A stretch of 64,000 bases of DNA from an uncultured Paracoccaceae bacterium (lineage in GTDB: Bacteria > Pseudomonadota > Alphaproteobacteria > Rhodobacterales > Rhodobacteraceae). The translations under genes and the position numbers were made by a program. The stretch is taken from contig CANMDF010000002.1 of the NCBI GenBank assembly GCA_947496605.1, positions 558,001 through 622,000 on the forward strand. Reading direction: 5' to 3'. Below, piece by piece: positions 26,063 to 33,481 of the stretch (positions are counted from its first letter, which is position 1; each line of letters opens with the position of its first letter). Below the pieces are notes generated by a model. It was not told where the DNA came from and searched no databases. It saw only the letters and a list, made by a program, of their open reading frames with translations.

Positions 26063-26623
26063 ATGCGTTTAATGCTCACATCCCTATTCGCCATTGCTGC
26101 TAGCCCTGCGCTTGCTGCTGGTGACAAACCGTTCTTCTCATTGGCGAACACTGACTTCGTTGTCACCATCGCTTTTGCGATCTTCATCGGCGTTTTGCTG
26201 TACTTCAAGGTCCCCGGCCTTGTGGGTGGGATGCTCGACAAGCGTGCCGACAGCATCAAAGCTGAGTTGGACGAAGCCAAAGCATTGCGTGAAGAAGCAC
26301 AGTCTTTGTTGGCCAGCTATGAGCGCAAGCAAAAGGAAGTGCAGGAACAATCTGCACGTATCGTTGCTGCCGCCAAGGAAGAAGCGACGAATGCCGCCGC
26401 TGCCGCCAAGGAAGATATCGCCAAGTCTATCACACGCCGTTTGGCTGCCGCTGAAGACCAGATTGCAAGTGCGGAAGCATCTGCCGTCAAAGAGGTCCGC
26501 GATCAAGCGATTGCTGTGGCCGTTGGTGCTGCAAAAGACGTGATTGCCAAGCAGATGGATGCAAAGTCCGCTGGTGCGATGATCGATGCATCGATTGCGA
26601 CGGTTGGTGAAAAGCTTCACTAA
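26063..26623 (+). CDS. atpF: ATP synthase F0 subunit b
   Basis: The b subunit, 186 aa. An N-terminal segment MRLMLTSLFAIAASPALAAG looks like a cleavable signal, as found in homologues of this group, then a membrane helix TDFVVTIAFAIFIGVLLYFKVP near residues 32-53, and a coiled-coil stalk (EAKALREEAQSLLASYERKQ). It closes the operon and is followed by a good terminator at 26647-26681. Confidence 0.96.
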   Translation: MRLMLTSLFAIAASPALAAGDKPFFSLANTDFVVTIAFAIFIGVLLYFKVPGLVGGMLDKRADSIKAELDEAKALREEAQSLLASYERKQKEVQEQSARIVAAAKEEATNAAAAAKEDIAKSITRRLAAAEDQIASAEASAVKEVRDQAIAVAVGAAKDVIAKQMDAKSAGAMIDASIATVGEKLH

Positions 26624-26646
26624 GCGAAATATCTTTCCAAGATTTG

Positions 26647-26681
26647 AAAGCCCGATTGCATTTGCCGCAGTCGGGCTTTTT
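26647..26681 (+). terminator. strong intrinsic terminator after atp F0 operon
   Basis: A 13-bp stem (26647-26659 with 26667-26679, one G-U pair) encloses a 7-nt loop and ends in TTTTT (26677-26681), 24 nt after the atpF stop. Its orientation matches the operon. Confidence 0.93.
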
Positions 26682-26744
26682 CGTTGACTCAGATGACTGT
26701 GTCTTTGACATTGCTGCATGGGGCGAAGCGCAGGAGACTTAAGC

Positions 26745-27485
26745 ATGCCTAGCCTCAGGCTTGGGATACTGGCGACGATTGGCTATGTCGCGATTGTTGG
26801 TCTCGGGACTTTTGCGCTGTTCCTTAACTTTGGTACAGCCACTGACATACGGGGTGCGATGCTCTTGCTCTTCCCGGTTCAGCTGTTGGCCGTTCTATTC
26901 TGCCTACTCATTGTTGCACGCCATAGGGGTTGGCGCTCATTTGGTTTTGGCGTGATAGATTGGTCGGGCACGATCTGGTTCCTGCCTGCATGGATCGTGC
27001 TTGCTTACATGTTCTGGGACATTGCTATTGCGGTGACGGTGCATGACTTACGGGCGCTGGGTGTCGCGGGATTGTCTTTATTGGTCATCACAACGCTGCT
27101 GATCGCCTTTGGGGAAGAGGTGTTATTCCGGGGGATATTGCTGCGCGGCGCGATGACAAAGCTGTCTTTGCCTTTGGCGATGTTACTCAGCACCGTTGTC
27201 TTCAGTCTCTTTCACTACGTGAATGCGTTCTCGGGGCAAACCGTGGGAGACACATCACAGCAGGTACTATTCGCCAGTATTGTGGGTTTCTTTCTGGCGC
27301 CGATCGCTGTGCGCATTGGCAACCTTTGGCCTTTGATTATTTGGCATTGGTGGTGGAACATCGCTGTAATCCTGGGGCCTGTCACAGGCTTGCTGCATCC
27401 GCTTGTTCTGTCGGGGATCGCGGTTCAGTCCGTTATTTCAGTCTTGCTTTGGGCCGAGATGGTGCGCGTCACACGTGCGCATTAG
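26745..27485 (+). CDS. CPBP-family intramembrane metalloprotease
   Basis: A 246-aa membrane protein of the CPBP (CAAX protease and bacteriocin-processing) family. Catalytic motifs are FGEEVLFRGILLRG near residues 123-136 (Glu-Glu and Arg), FSLFHYVNAF near 156-165 (His), and IIWHWWWN near 207-214 (second His and Asn). About seven hydrophobic segments frame them. An aggaga site 7 nt before ATG 26745 fixes the start. Its substrate is unknown; the family processes or cleaves membrane proteins. The stop shares four bases with the convergent GntR gene. Confidence 0.9.
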   Translation: MPSLRLGILATIGYVAIVGLGTFALFLNFGTATDIRGAMLLLFPVQLLAVLFCLLIVARHRGWRSFGFGVIDWSGTIWFLPAWIVLAYMFWDIAIAVTVHDLRALGVAGLSLLVITTLLIAFGEEVLFRGILLRGAMTKLSLPLAMLLSTVVFSLFHYVNAFSGQTVGDTSQQVLFASIVGFFLAPIAVRIGNLWPLIIWHWWWNIAVILGPVTGLLHPLVLSGIAVQSVISVLLWAEMVRVTRAH

Positions 27486-28249
27486 CGCCCTGCTTCGTGT
27501 TCAAGTCTTTTCTGTGCGAAGGCTTCATTACGGTCTGACTTTTGTTGGTCAGAAAGTGCGCCTTCAACAAAACTCAGATGCGCTTCTACGGCCAGACGTG
27601 CCGCGTCAGGATCGCGGTTCTGCAATGCCGCATTGATCACGCGGTGCTGATCCAACAACGTGTCGCGGGTCATACGTTGCTTGAACATGATAGTGCGGTT
27701 GTAAAACACACCCTCGCGCAGCAGTTCATACATGGACCGCATCATGTGCAACATGATGATGTTGTGGCTGGCCTCGATGATCGACAAATGAAAATCAGCG
27801 TCGAGATGTGCTTCATCTGCTGGGTTCCGCTTTTGATGGGCGGCTTCCATTTTTTTGAAGATGGTGTTTATGACTTTCAGGTCGGTGTCGCTGGCAAGGC
27901 GGGCAGCACGTTCAGCGGCCAGCCCCTCCATATCGCGGCGAAAGCTGATGTAATCGAACACGGCCTCATCATGGGTCGCGAAAAGGGTGACCAGCGCAGG
28001 CGCAAAAGCTGACCCAAGCACATCCGCTACATAGACCCCAGCACCCGCCTTGGATGCCAGCAGGCCGCGGTCCTGCAGGTCTGCCAGTGCTTCGCGCAAG
28101 GACGGTCGCGACACGCTCATACGTTCGCTGAGCTCGCGCTCGGATGGCAGTCGTTCACCGGGCCGCAAGATACCGCGCAGGATCAAACCTTCGATCTGGC
28201 GGATGACGCCATGCGATAGTTTTTCTTGTTGGATCGGTTCAAAGGGCAT
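27482..28249 (-). CDS. GntR-family (FadR/FCD subfamily) regulator, candidate glycolate regulator
   Basis: A 255-aa FadR-type GntR regulator. The N-terminal helix-turn-helix is GEKLPSERELSERMSVSRPSLREALADLQD-like (RLPSERELSERMSVSRPSLR at about residues 38-57), and the rest is the all-helical FCD ligand-binding domain. The nearest named analogues by feel are PdhR/GlcC/LldR, which sense 2-oxo- or 2-hydroxy acids. The palindrome over its own promoter (28266-28288) matches one at the glcDEF promoter 18.5 kb away, which suggests that this protein represses both. The effector is unproven. Confidence 0.9.
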   Translation of the reverse strand: MPFEPIQQEKLSHGVIRQIEGLILRGILRPGERLPSERELSERMSVSRPSLREALADLQDRGLLASKAGAGVYVADVLGSAFAPALVTLFATHDEAVFDYISFRRDMEGLAAERAARLASDTDLKVINTIFKKMEAAHQKRNPADEAHLDADFHLSIIEASHNIIMLHMMRSMYELLREGVFYNRTIMFKQRMTRDTLLDQHRVINAALQNRDPDAARLAVEAHLSFVEGALSDQQKSDRNEAFAQKRLEHEAGR

Positions 28250-28265
28250 GTGATCAATCGCTTTA

Positions 28266-28303
28266 TTTGGTCAAATGATATGACCAAAACAGGGTGTTCA
28301 CAA
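28266..28303 (-). promoter_or_regulatory. autoregulatory promoter and operator of the GntR gene
   Basis: On the minus strand, TTGTGA (28298-28303) is followed after 17 bp by TATCAT (28275-28280) as -35 and -10. A dyad TTTGGTCA-N7-TGACCAAA (28266-28273 and 28281-28288) surrounds the -10 box, so a bound dimer would block it. The same layout exists at 46768-46792. Confidence 0.7.
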
Positions 28304-28308
28304 TGGAA

Positions 28309-28334
28309 AAGGGGCCGCGTTTCTGCAGCCCCTT
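28309..28334 (-). terminator. hairpin terminator after the OmpA-like gene
   Basis: AAGGGGC (28309-28315) pairs with GCCCCTT (28328-28334); on the minus strand the stem is followed by TTTTCC. It lies 26 nt past the OmpA-family stop codon, and just upstream of the GntR promoter. Confidence 0.75.
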
Positions 28335-28359
28335 AGATCACGTTGCATAGGTTATGTGT

Positions 28360-29022
28360 TTAGTTTGGGGTGATCACGATCTCGACGCGGCGGTTCATTT
28401 GGCGACCCGCATCGTTCAAGTTTGACGCGATTGGGTTGTTTTCGCCCGCACCGATGGACCGGATACGGCTGCTTGAGACTCCACCGTTCAGAAGGATGGA
28501 CGCGACCGCTTGTGCGCGGCGTTCGGACAGGCCTTGGTTAAAGCTGGCTTCGCCGACGTTATCAGTATGGCCGATGACGTTGACTGTCGTATCTGGGTAT
28601 TGGTTCAGCGAATTTGCGACAGTCTGCAGTTCGCGCTGTGACGTTCCTGAAACCTGCGTGCTGTTTGTCGCGAACAACAGGTCTTGGCTCAGGACAACGA
28701 CAAGGTTGTTGCCGTTGTTTGATACACCAACATCGCTGCGCAACGCGCGGCGGAGTTCTTCGGCTTGTTTGTCCAGCGAGTTGCCAACGCCTGCGCCAAC
28801 ACCGCCACCAAGTGCTGCACCAATGGCTGCACCGCGCTGACGGTCCTCAACAGAGCCGCCGCTGTTTGCAAGAACACCCAGAAGGGCACCAGCGCCGGCG
28901 CCGATTGCGGCACCTTGACGTGTGTTTTGCAGCTGGTTCGGGCCAGATGTGTCGCAGGCTGCGACAAATGTCAGCGAAGCGGCTGCGACGACGAGGGGGA
29001 ATTTCGTAAATTTCATGGTCAT
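28360..29022 (-). CDS. OmpA-family peptidoglycan-binding lipoprotein
   Basis: A 220-aa outer-membrane lipoprotein. The N terminus has a signal peptide with lipobox FVAAC (cysteine at about residue 23), a Gly/Ala-rich segment with GAAIGAGAGALLG-like glycine zippers near residues 38-75, then the OmpA/Pal domain: LFATNSTQVSGTSQREL, NVIGHTDNVGEASFNQGLS and RRAQAVASIL near 120-190. It resembles YiaD-type proteins that link the outer membrane to peptidoglycan. The GlyZip part suggests possible oligomer or toxin-like membrane interaction, but that is speculative. Confidence 0.92.
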   Translation of the reverse strand: MTMKFTKFPLVVAAASLTFVAACDTSGPNQLQNTRQGAAIGAGAGALLGVLANSGGSVEDRQRGAAIGAALGGGVGAGVGNSLDKQAEELRRALRSDVGVSNNGNNLVVVLSQDLLFATNSTQVSGTSQRELQTVANSLNQYPDTTVNVIGHTDNVGEASFNQGLSERRAQAVASILLNGGVSSSRIRSIGAGENNPIASNLNDAGRQMNRRVEIVITPN

Positions 29023-29128
29023 GGTTCCATTTAATATGGGTGCGCAAAATGCGCCTGTTCGATAGGTCAGCTTATGCCTATTCCTGCCATGATATCCAAT
29101 AACGCCCCCGAGACCAGCAGGGTTTTGC

Positions 29129-29983
29129 TTACTTTACGATCTGGTGGGGCTGGGCATCAACGCGTGCAGACTCCCATGCCAGCATCGCGCGCTTGACTGG
29201 CAACCCCCAATGATAGCCACCCAAGGCCCCTGATTTACGCAAGGCCCGGTGACATGGGATCAGCCAACTGACCGGATTTCGCCCGACGGCCGTGCCAACA
29301 GCCCGTACAGCTTTGGGATTACCGATAGCTTGGGCGATTTCAGAATAGGTTGTCACGTGGCCTGACGGGATTGTCAGTAATGCCTCCCATACTTTCAGTT
29401 GAAATGGTGCGCCAATCATATGCAGCTTAGTTTCCCCTGTCATGCCAAGTGCAGCATCTGCCCAAGCGCCCAGAAAATCCGGATTCTCGGCAAAAGTGGC
29501 TTTGGGCCAGCGCGATTTCAAATCTTCCATCGCGTGTTCCGGACCCGCTTCGGACGCAAAAGCCAACCCGCAAATGCCGCGATCCGTGCCCATGACCAAT
29601 GCGCGGCCAAAGTGGCTATCAAACCATCCCCAATAAATCGTCAATTCCGCACCGTCTTGCGCGTAGTCGCCGGGTGTCATGGCTTCCCAGCGGACGAACA
29701 AGTCGTGCAATCGGCCACTGCCTGACAGTCCAACAGTATGTGCAGTTTCCAAAGTCGTGAACCGATCACGCAGCAAGGTCTTTGCATGCGCCAAGGTCAG
29801 ATATTGCTGATAGCGCTTTGGAGACACACCAACCCATGACGAAAACAGCCGCTGGAAATGCGCAGGGCTCATGTTCATATCAGCGGCCAGATCGGCCAGC
29901 GTTTGAGGTTCGTCGCCTGCGGCATCAATCGCCTCGATTGCGCGGCGCATCACTTGGTAGTGGTATGTTTCATTCTGTTCCAT
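29129..29983 (-). CDS. AraC HTH/O6-methylguanine-DNA alkyltransferase fusion (Ada-like)
   Basis: A 284-aa protein combining an AraC-type HTH (residues 10-110; AADMNMSPAHFQRLFSSWVGVSPKRYQQYL) and a methylguanine alkyltransferase (about 110-275), with the active-site cysteine in SWLIPCHRAL near residue 245 and the DNA-binding segment QAIGNPKAVRAVGTAVGRNP. The N-terminal Ada zinc/methylphosphotriester domain is missing, so it resembles the shortened Ada of many alphaproteobacteria rather than E. coli Ada. It is divergent from nth, 94 bp away, so two DNA-repair genes share one promoter region. Confidence 0.92.
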   Translation of the reverse strand: MEQNETYHYQVMRRAIEAIDAAGDEPQTLADLAADMNMSPAHFQRLFSSWVGVSPKRYQQYLTLAHAKTLLRDRFTTLETAHTVGLSGSGRLHDLFVRWEAMTPGDYAQDGAELTIYWGWFDSHFGRALVMGTDRGICGLAFASEAGPEHAMEDLKSRWPKATFAENPDFLGAWADAALGMTGETKLHMIGAPFQLKVWEALLTIPSGHVTTYSEIAQAIGNPKAVRAVGTAVGRNPVSWLIPCHRALRKSGALGGYHWGLPVKRAMLAWESARVDAQPHQIVK

Positions 29984-30077
29984 GAGATTAAATTAGGCGG
30001 TGTGGCGTTTGATAGCGACCCGAATATTGCGCATCTGACGCTTGCCCCGCTTGCACCCACAAGGCATACGGGTGCGC

Positions 30078-30722
30078 ATGGCAAAACAGCTTGATTATCA
30101 TACGATCCGCGAGATTTTTACACGCTTTCATGCCGCCGAGGCCGAGCCGAAAGGCGAGCTGGAGCACGTGAACGTTTATACATTAGTGATTGCTGTCGCC
30201 CTGTCAGCGCAAGCGACTGATGCGGGTGTTAATAAGGCAACCCGTGAGCTCTTTAAGATAGCAGATACCCCCCAAAAGATGCTGGACCTCGGGCTTGAGG
30301 GCGTGACTGAGCATATCAAGACGATAGGCCTTTACCGCAACAAAGCCAAAAACGTCATTAAGATGAGCCAGATGCTGGTCGATGATTACGGTGGAGAAGT
30401 TCCGAATTCGCGCGCCGCCCTGCAATCATTGCCCGGCGTGGGCCGCAAGACCGCCAATGTGGTGCTGAATATGTGGTGGGGGCAACCGGCCCAGGCCGTC
30501 GATACCCATATTTTCCGTTTTGGTAACCGAAGTGGTGTAGCGCCGGGCAAGGATGTGGATGCGGTTGAACGCGCCATCGAAGACCATATCCCCGCTGATT
30601 TCCAACTCCATGCCCATCATTGGATGATTTTACATGGCCGCTACACTTGCGTAGCGCGAAAACCTAAATGCGCGGCCTGTCTGGTCCGCGATCTCTGTAT
30701 GTTTGAGGATAAAAACCTATGA
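30078..30722 (+). CDS. nth: endonuclease III
   Basis: Nth is a bifunctional glycosylase/AP lyase that removes oxidised pyrimidines. The 214-aa product has the HhH-GPD motif LPGVGRKTANVVLNMWW with the catalytic lysine, then VDTHIFRFGNRSG with the catalytic aspartate, and the C-terminal 4Fe-4S ligands C-X6-C-X2-C-X5-C (CVARKPKCAACLVRDLC). I start at ATG 30078 (MAKQLDYH); twelve more codons upstream to 30042 look unlike the family. It shares ATGA with the downstream kinase gene. Confidence 0.96.
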   Translation: MAKQLDYHTIREIFTRFHAAEAEPKGELEHVNVYTLVIAVALSAQATDAGVNKATRELFKIADTPQKMLDLGLEGVTEHIKTIGLYRNKAKNVIKMSQMLVDDYGGEVPNSRAALQSLPGVGRKTANVVLNMWWGQPAQAVDTHIFRFGNRSGVAPGKDVDAVERAIEDHIPADFQLHAHHWMILHGRYTCVARKPKCAACLVRDLCMFEDKNL

Positions 30723-31711
30723 AAAAGTATCAGGTTGTCGGGATCGGCAATGCTATTGTCGATATCTTGGCGCGCGCCGAAGAAGCGTTTTTGGCCCAGG
30801 CTGGCGTTGAAAAAGGCATCATGCAGCTGATTGATATGGACCGCGCGGTTGATCTTTATTCCCGCGTGGGTCCAGCAAAAGAGGTCAGCGGCGGGTCAGC
30901 GGCCAACACGATTGCGGGGATTGCGCACTTGGGTGGACGGACCGCCTATGTCGGCAAGGTGAAAGATGACCAGTTAGGTGCGATCTTTGCCCATGACCTA
31001 CGGGCGCAAGGGGCGGGTTACGAAACCGCGATGGCGCCCAAGACAGAAGAGGCTGAAACAGGCCGCTGCATCGTGATCGTTACCCCGGATGGCGAGCGGT
31101 CGATGAACACCTATTTGGGTGTCACTGAATTCTTGTCGCCAGATGACATTGATGAAGACCAAATGGCGCAGGCCGAATGGATTTACCTCGAAGGGTATCG
31201 CTTTGATGGCCCCGACAGCCATGCAGCTTTTGCCAAGGCTGTGACAGCTTGCAAAGGGGCAGGGGGCCGTGTGTCCATCACGCTGTCCGACCCCTTCTGC
31301 ATAGAGCGGCACCGTGATGCGTTCCGCGATATGATCCGCGACCATGTTGATCTGTTGTTCTGCAATCGGGCTGAGATGTTGTCGATGTACCAAACGGATG
31401 ATTTTGATGCGGCCTTGGCACAGGCGGCCTCTGAGGTGGGAATTGTGGCTTGTACCGACAGCGAACATGGCGTGCATGTGCTGGCCGATGGGCTGCGCTG
31501 GCACGTGCCTGCTGTCCCTACGGATATCGTTGATGCCACCGGCGCGGGCGATCTTTTCGCTGGGGCTTTTCTATGGGGGCTTACCAACGGGCAAGATCTG
31601 GAAACCTGTGCCAAGATGGGCAATGTCGCCGCATCAGAAGTAATCAGCCATATCGGCGCACGGCCAGAGGCAGACCTAATGACACTCTTTAAGGCGCAGG
31701 GACTGCTTTAA
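30719..31711 (+). CDS. PfkB-family sugar/adenosine kinase
   Basis: A 330-aa ribokinase-fold kinase. The first PfkB motif is VSGGSAANTIAGIAHLGG near residues 59-76, and the second, DATGAGDLFAGAFLWG near 270-285, contains the catalytic Asp. The N terminus VVGIGNAIVDILA is typical for adenosine kinase-type members. It overlaps nth by 4 nt and converges on the next gene, whose end lies inside its last 23 bases. Adenosine kinase is the most natural guess, but fructokinase or another sugar kinase cannot be excluded. Confidence 0.88.
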   Translation: MKKYQVVGIGNAIVDILARAEEAFLAQAGVEKGIMQLIDMDRAVDLYSRVGPAKEVSGGSAANTIAGIAHLGGRTAYVGKVKDDQLGAIFAHDLRAQGAGYETAMAPKTEEAETGRCIVIVTPDGERSMNTYLGVTEFLSPDDIDEDQMAQAEWIYLEGYRFDGPDSHAAFAKAVTACKGAGGRVSITLSDPFCIERHRDAFRDMIRDHVDLLFCNRAEMLSMYQTDDFDAALAQAASEVGIVACTDSEHGVHVLADGLRWHVPAVPTDIVDATGAGDLFAGAFLWGLTNGQDLETCAKMGNVAASEVISHIGARPEADLMTLFKAQGLL

Positions 31712-32393
31712 GCCAAAGCGCATCCAAAGCATCGATGGCGGCTTTGTCAAAACGGCTTTCTTCTTTCCAATATTTGCCTGATGGCACGTAGTACCCCAGC
31801 CGTTCTTCTTCGGCCAATGCAGCATCAATCGCCGCTTGGTCCAAGGAAAGCGGCTTGGCGTCTGCAGCTTCACCAGCGGTTGACCTGGGAAAGACAAGAC
31901 GGCTTTCATCGGTAGACAAGTTCACCATTGCACAGCCTTGCCGCGCAGCCATAGCCATTAACCGCGCCGATTTCGCCTCAAGCGAGCGCAAGGTTACATC
32001 CTTACGCAGCGGATCAGCCGTGCCTTTTCCGTAAAAATGTGTCGTTGTGTTGGAATACACCATGTCACAACCCAAAACAGCAATCACACGGGGCTTCAGT
32101 GCGGCCAACGTCCAATAGCTCGCGGTAAAAGCCATCGTCCCACCGGCATATACAAAGCCACCCAAGGTGTTTTGCAATGGCACATAATCGGCTGCACGCA
32201 CGATCCTTTGTTTTGGACCAATATCCACAGGCATCCGTGCCGCGGGAAAATCATCAGGATGGATCAAATCATCCCAATCAGACCGCACTGCCCATGCGTT
32301 GTTGATCGCAACGATCCGATCAAATGGCAGGCGCGGCCAATCGCGACATGCAATCACATTGGGACCGCTCCCTAAGATTAAGACGACAGACAC
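31689..32393 (-). CDS. unknown protein with N-terminal nucleotide-fold-like strand
   Basis: A 234-aa protein whose N terminus SVVLILGSGPNVIACRDWP and the following FDRIVAINNAWAVRSDWDDLIHPDDFP resemble the fold of MptE-like DUF115 or sialyltransferase-type proteins that bind a nucleotide sugar, but I cannot assign a family. A VLGCDMVY segment lies near residue 120, and the C-terminal third has LSLDQAAIDAALAEEERLG. I use GTG 32393; 22 further codons upstream are implausible. It ends 23 bases inside the kinase gene, and its neighbours suggest a role with surface glycans. Confidence 0.6.
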   Translation of the reverse strand: MSVVLILGSGPNVIACRDWPRLPFDRIVAINNAWAVRSDWDDLIHPDDFPAARMPVDIGPKQRIVRAADYVPLQNTLGGFVYAGGTMAFTASYWTLAALKPRVIAVLGCDMVYSNTTTHFYGKGTADPLRKDVTLRSLEAKSARLMAMAARQGCAMVNLSTDESRLVFPRSTAGEAADAKPLSLDQAAIDAALAEEERLGYYVPSGKYWKEESRFDKAAIDALDALWLKAVPAP

Positions 32394-32472
32394 GCGAAGC
32401 ACCCCTTGTAGTGAACATGCGTTGAGGTAGGCCGAACACACCCTGCGTCGAGCCTTCAACTTCTCATGTTCA

Positions 32473-32523
32473 AAAATACCTTCGGGGGTGAGGAGCGCAG
32501 CGACGAGGGGGCAGACAGCCCCC
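32473..32523. repeat. extragenic repeat with GGGGGC/GCCCCC hairpin
   Basis: AAAATACCTT (32473-32482) followed by a GGGGG run and a GGGGGC (32507-32512)/GCCCCC (32518-32523) hairpin. The same AAAATACCTT and hairpin occur at 45276-45285 and 45297-45311. The element lies between two minus-strand genes and is probably a dispersed Rhodobacteraceae-type gene-end repeat. Confidence 0.6.
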
Positions 32524-32550
32524 TGTACCGCGGCGCCACTGGTGCCGCAC

Positions 32551-33423
32551 CTAGCCTAGTTTGGCATGCACCTCATCAAGGTCAATTTCCCCGATGGGCA
32601 TCTTGTTCGCAGGGTTTTCAAAATCATATTTGAAGATGCGAAAGTCCTTTTTGTATATCTCATAAATGATGTGCATCGACAGATCGTCAAAATAGTCCTC
32701 GACTGGATGCGCACGTTTTGGGCCGTGACCTTCGCTTTCGTTAAAGCGTGGGATTTCGGCCAGATCGACGTGATGTTTGGTCTCAATCCCGTCCAATACG
32801 TTCTGCATCCCATCATTGAACTGTTCGGTCCAAAAGATATTGTCATAGCGGCCGCCATTCACGATGAACGTGGAAATGTGACCTGACATGGCCGACCAAT
32901 GGATGTCTGGGTCCATAGGGCGGCGCCAGCGAATGGTATCGCGGGCGAACAAAAGGAACCGGCGAAAGCTCTTGATTTGATCAAATTCAAATCCGTTCTC
33001 AGGGTCACCGACTTCGATCCCGTATTTCTGGATCAAGAGAGGGACCAGATTACCGCGATAGTATTTACCGTTGCGCTGCACGCCACAGATTTTGTCAAAG
33101 AACGACGACAGAATACGGGTGTAGGGATTGCGCACACACGTAAACGCATAGCTTTGGTGGGCCTGCACATTTGCTTGGATGAGCGGTTTGCTGTCGTCCA
33201 TAACCCACTTGTGGATGCCGGCCTTTGCATCATGGACATCGCCATCAAAGAATTGCCCATGGTCGGAATAGTACATGATCTGACCGATGGTTGAGCAGGC
33301 ACATTTTGGCACGACACGGTAAACCATGCTTTCGCTCTGCGTCATCCATGTTCCGGGAAAATTGGCCACACCTACGCTCCTGTTGGTCTTCGCCCCCCTT
33401 TCAAAGCAAAGAAACTCTGTCAC
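32551..33423 (-). CDS. Sulfotransfer_2-like carbohydrate sulfotransferase
   Basis: A 290-aa protein resembling the sulfotransferases that act on animal glycans. The 5'-phosphosulfate loop is VVPKCACSTIGQIMYY near residues 37-52, and the 3'-phosphate loop is FTCVRNPYTRILSSFFDK near 94-111, with the arginine and serine that bind PAPS. No membrane anchor is visible, so it is probably cytoplasmic. Start is GTG 33423; ATGs at residues 27 and 33 are alternatives, the second just before the PAPS site. It is divergent from the GT14-like gene, 58 bp away. Acceptor unknown. Confidence 0.85.
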   Translation of the reverse strand: MTEFLCFERGAKTNRSVGVANFPGTWMTQSESMVYRVVPKCACSTIGQIMYYSDHGQFFDGDVHDAKAGIHKWVMDDSKPLIQANVQAHQSYAFTCVRNPYTRILSSFFDKICGVQRNGKYYRGNLVPLLIQKYGIEVGDPENGFEFDQIKSFRRFLLFARDTIRWRRPMDPDIHWSAMSGHISTFIVNGGRYDNIFWTEQFNDGMQNVLDGIETKHHVDLAEIPRFNESEGHGPKRAHPVEDYFDDLSMHIIYEIYKKDFRIFKYDFENPANKMPIGEIDLDEVHAKLG

Positions 33424-33481
33424 TTCAATGTCTGTTCGCGTTATGACAGCGTTGAACGCGAAAAGGACCGCTGAAAAACAA

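Noticed and set aside
25492..26280. 262-codon minus-strand frame opposite atpF' and atpF
   Set aside because: The ATP synthase subunits fill the plus strand with correct motifs; the reverse frame has none.
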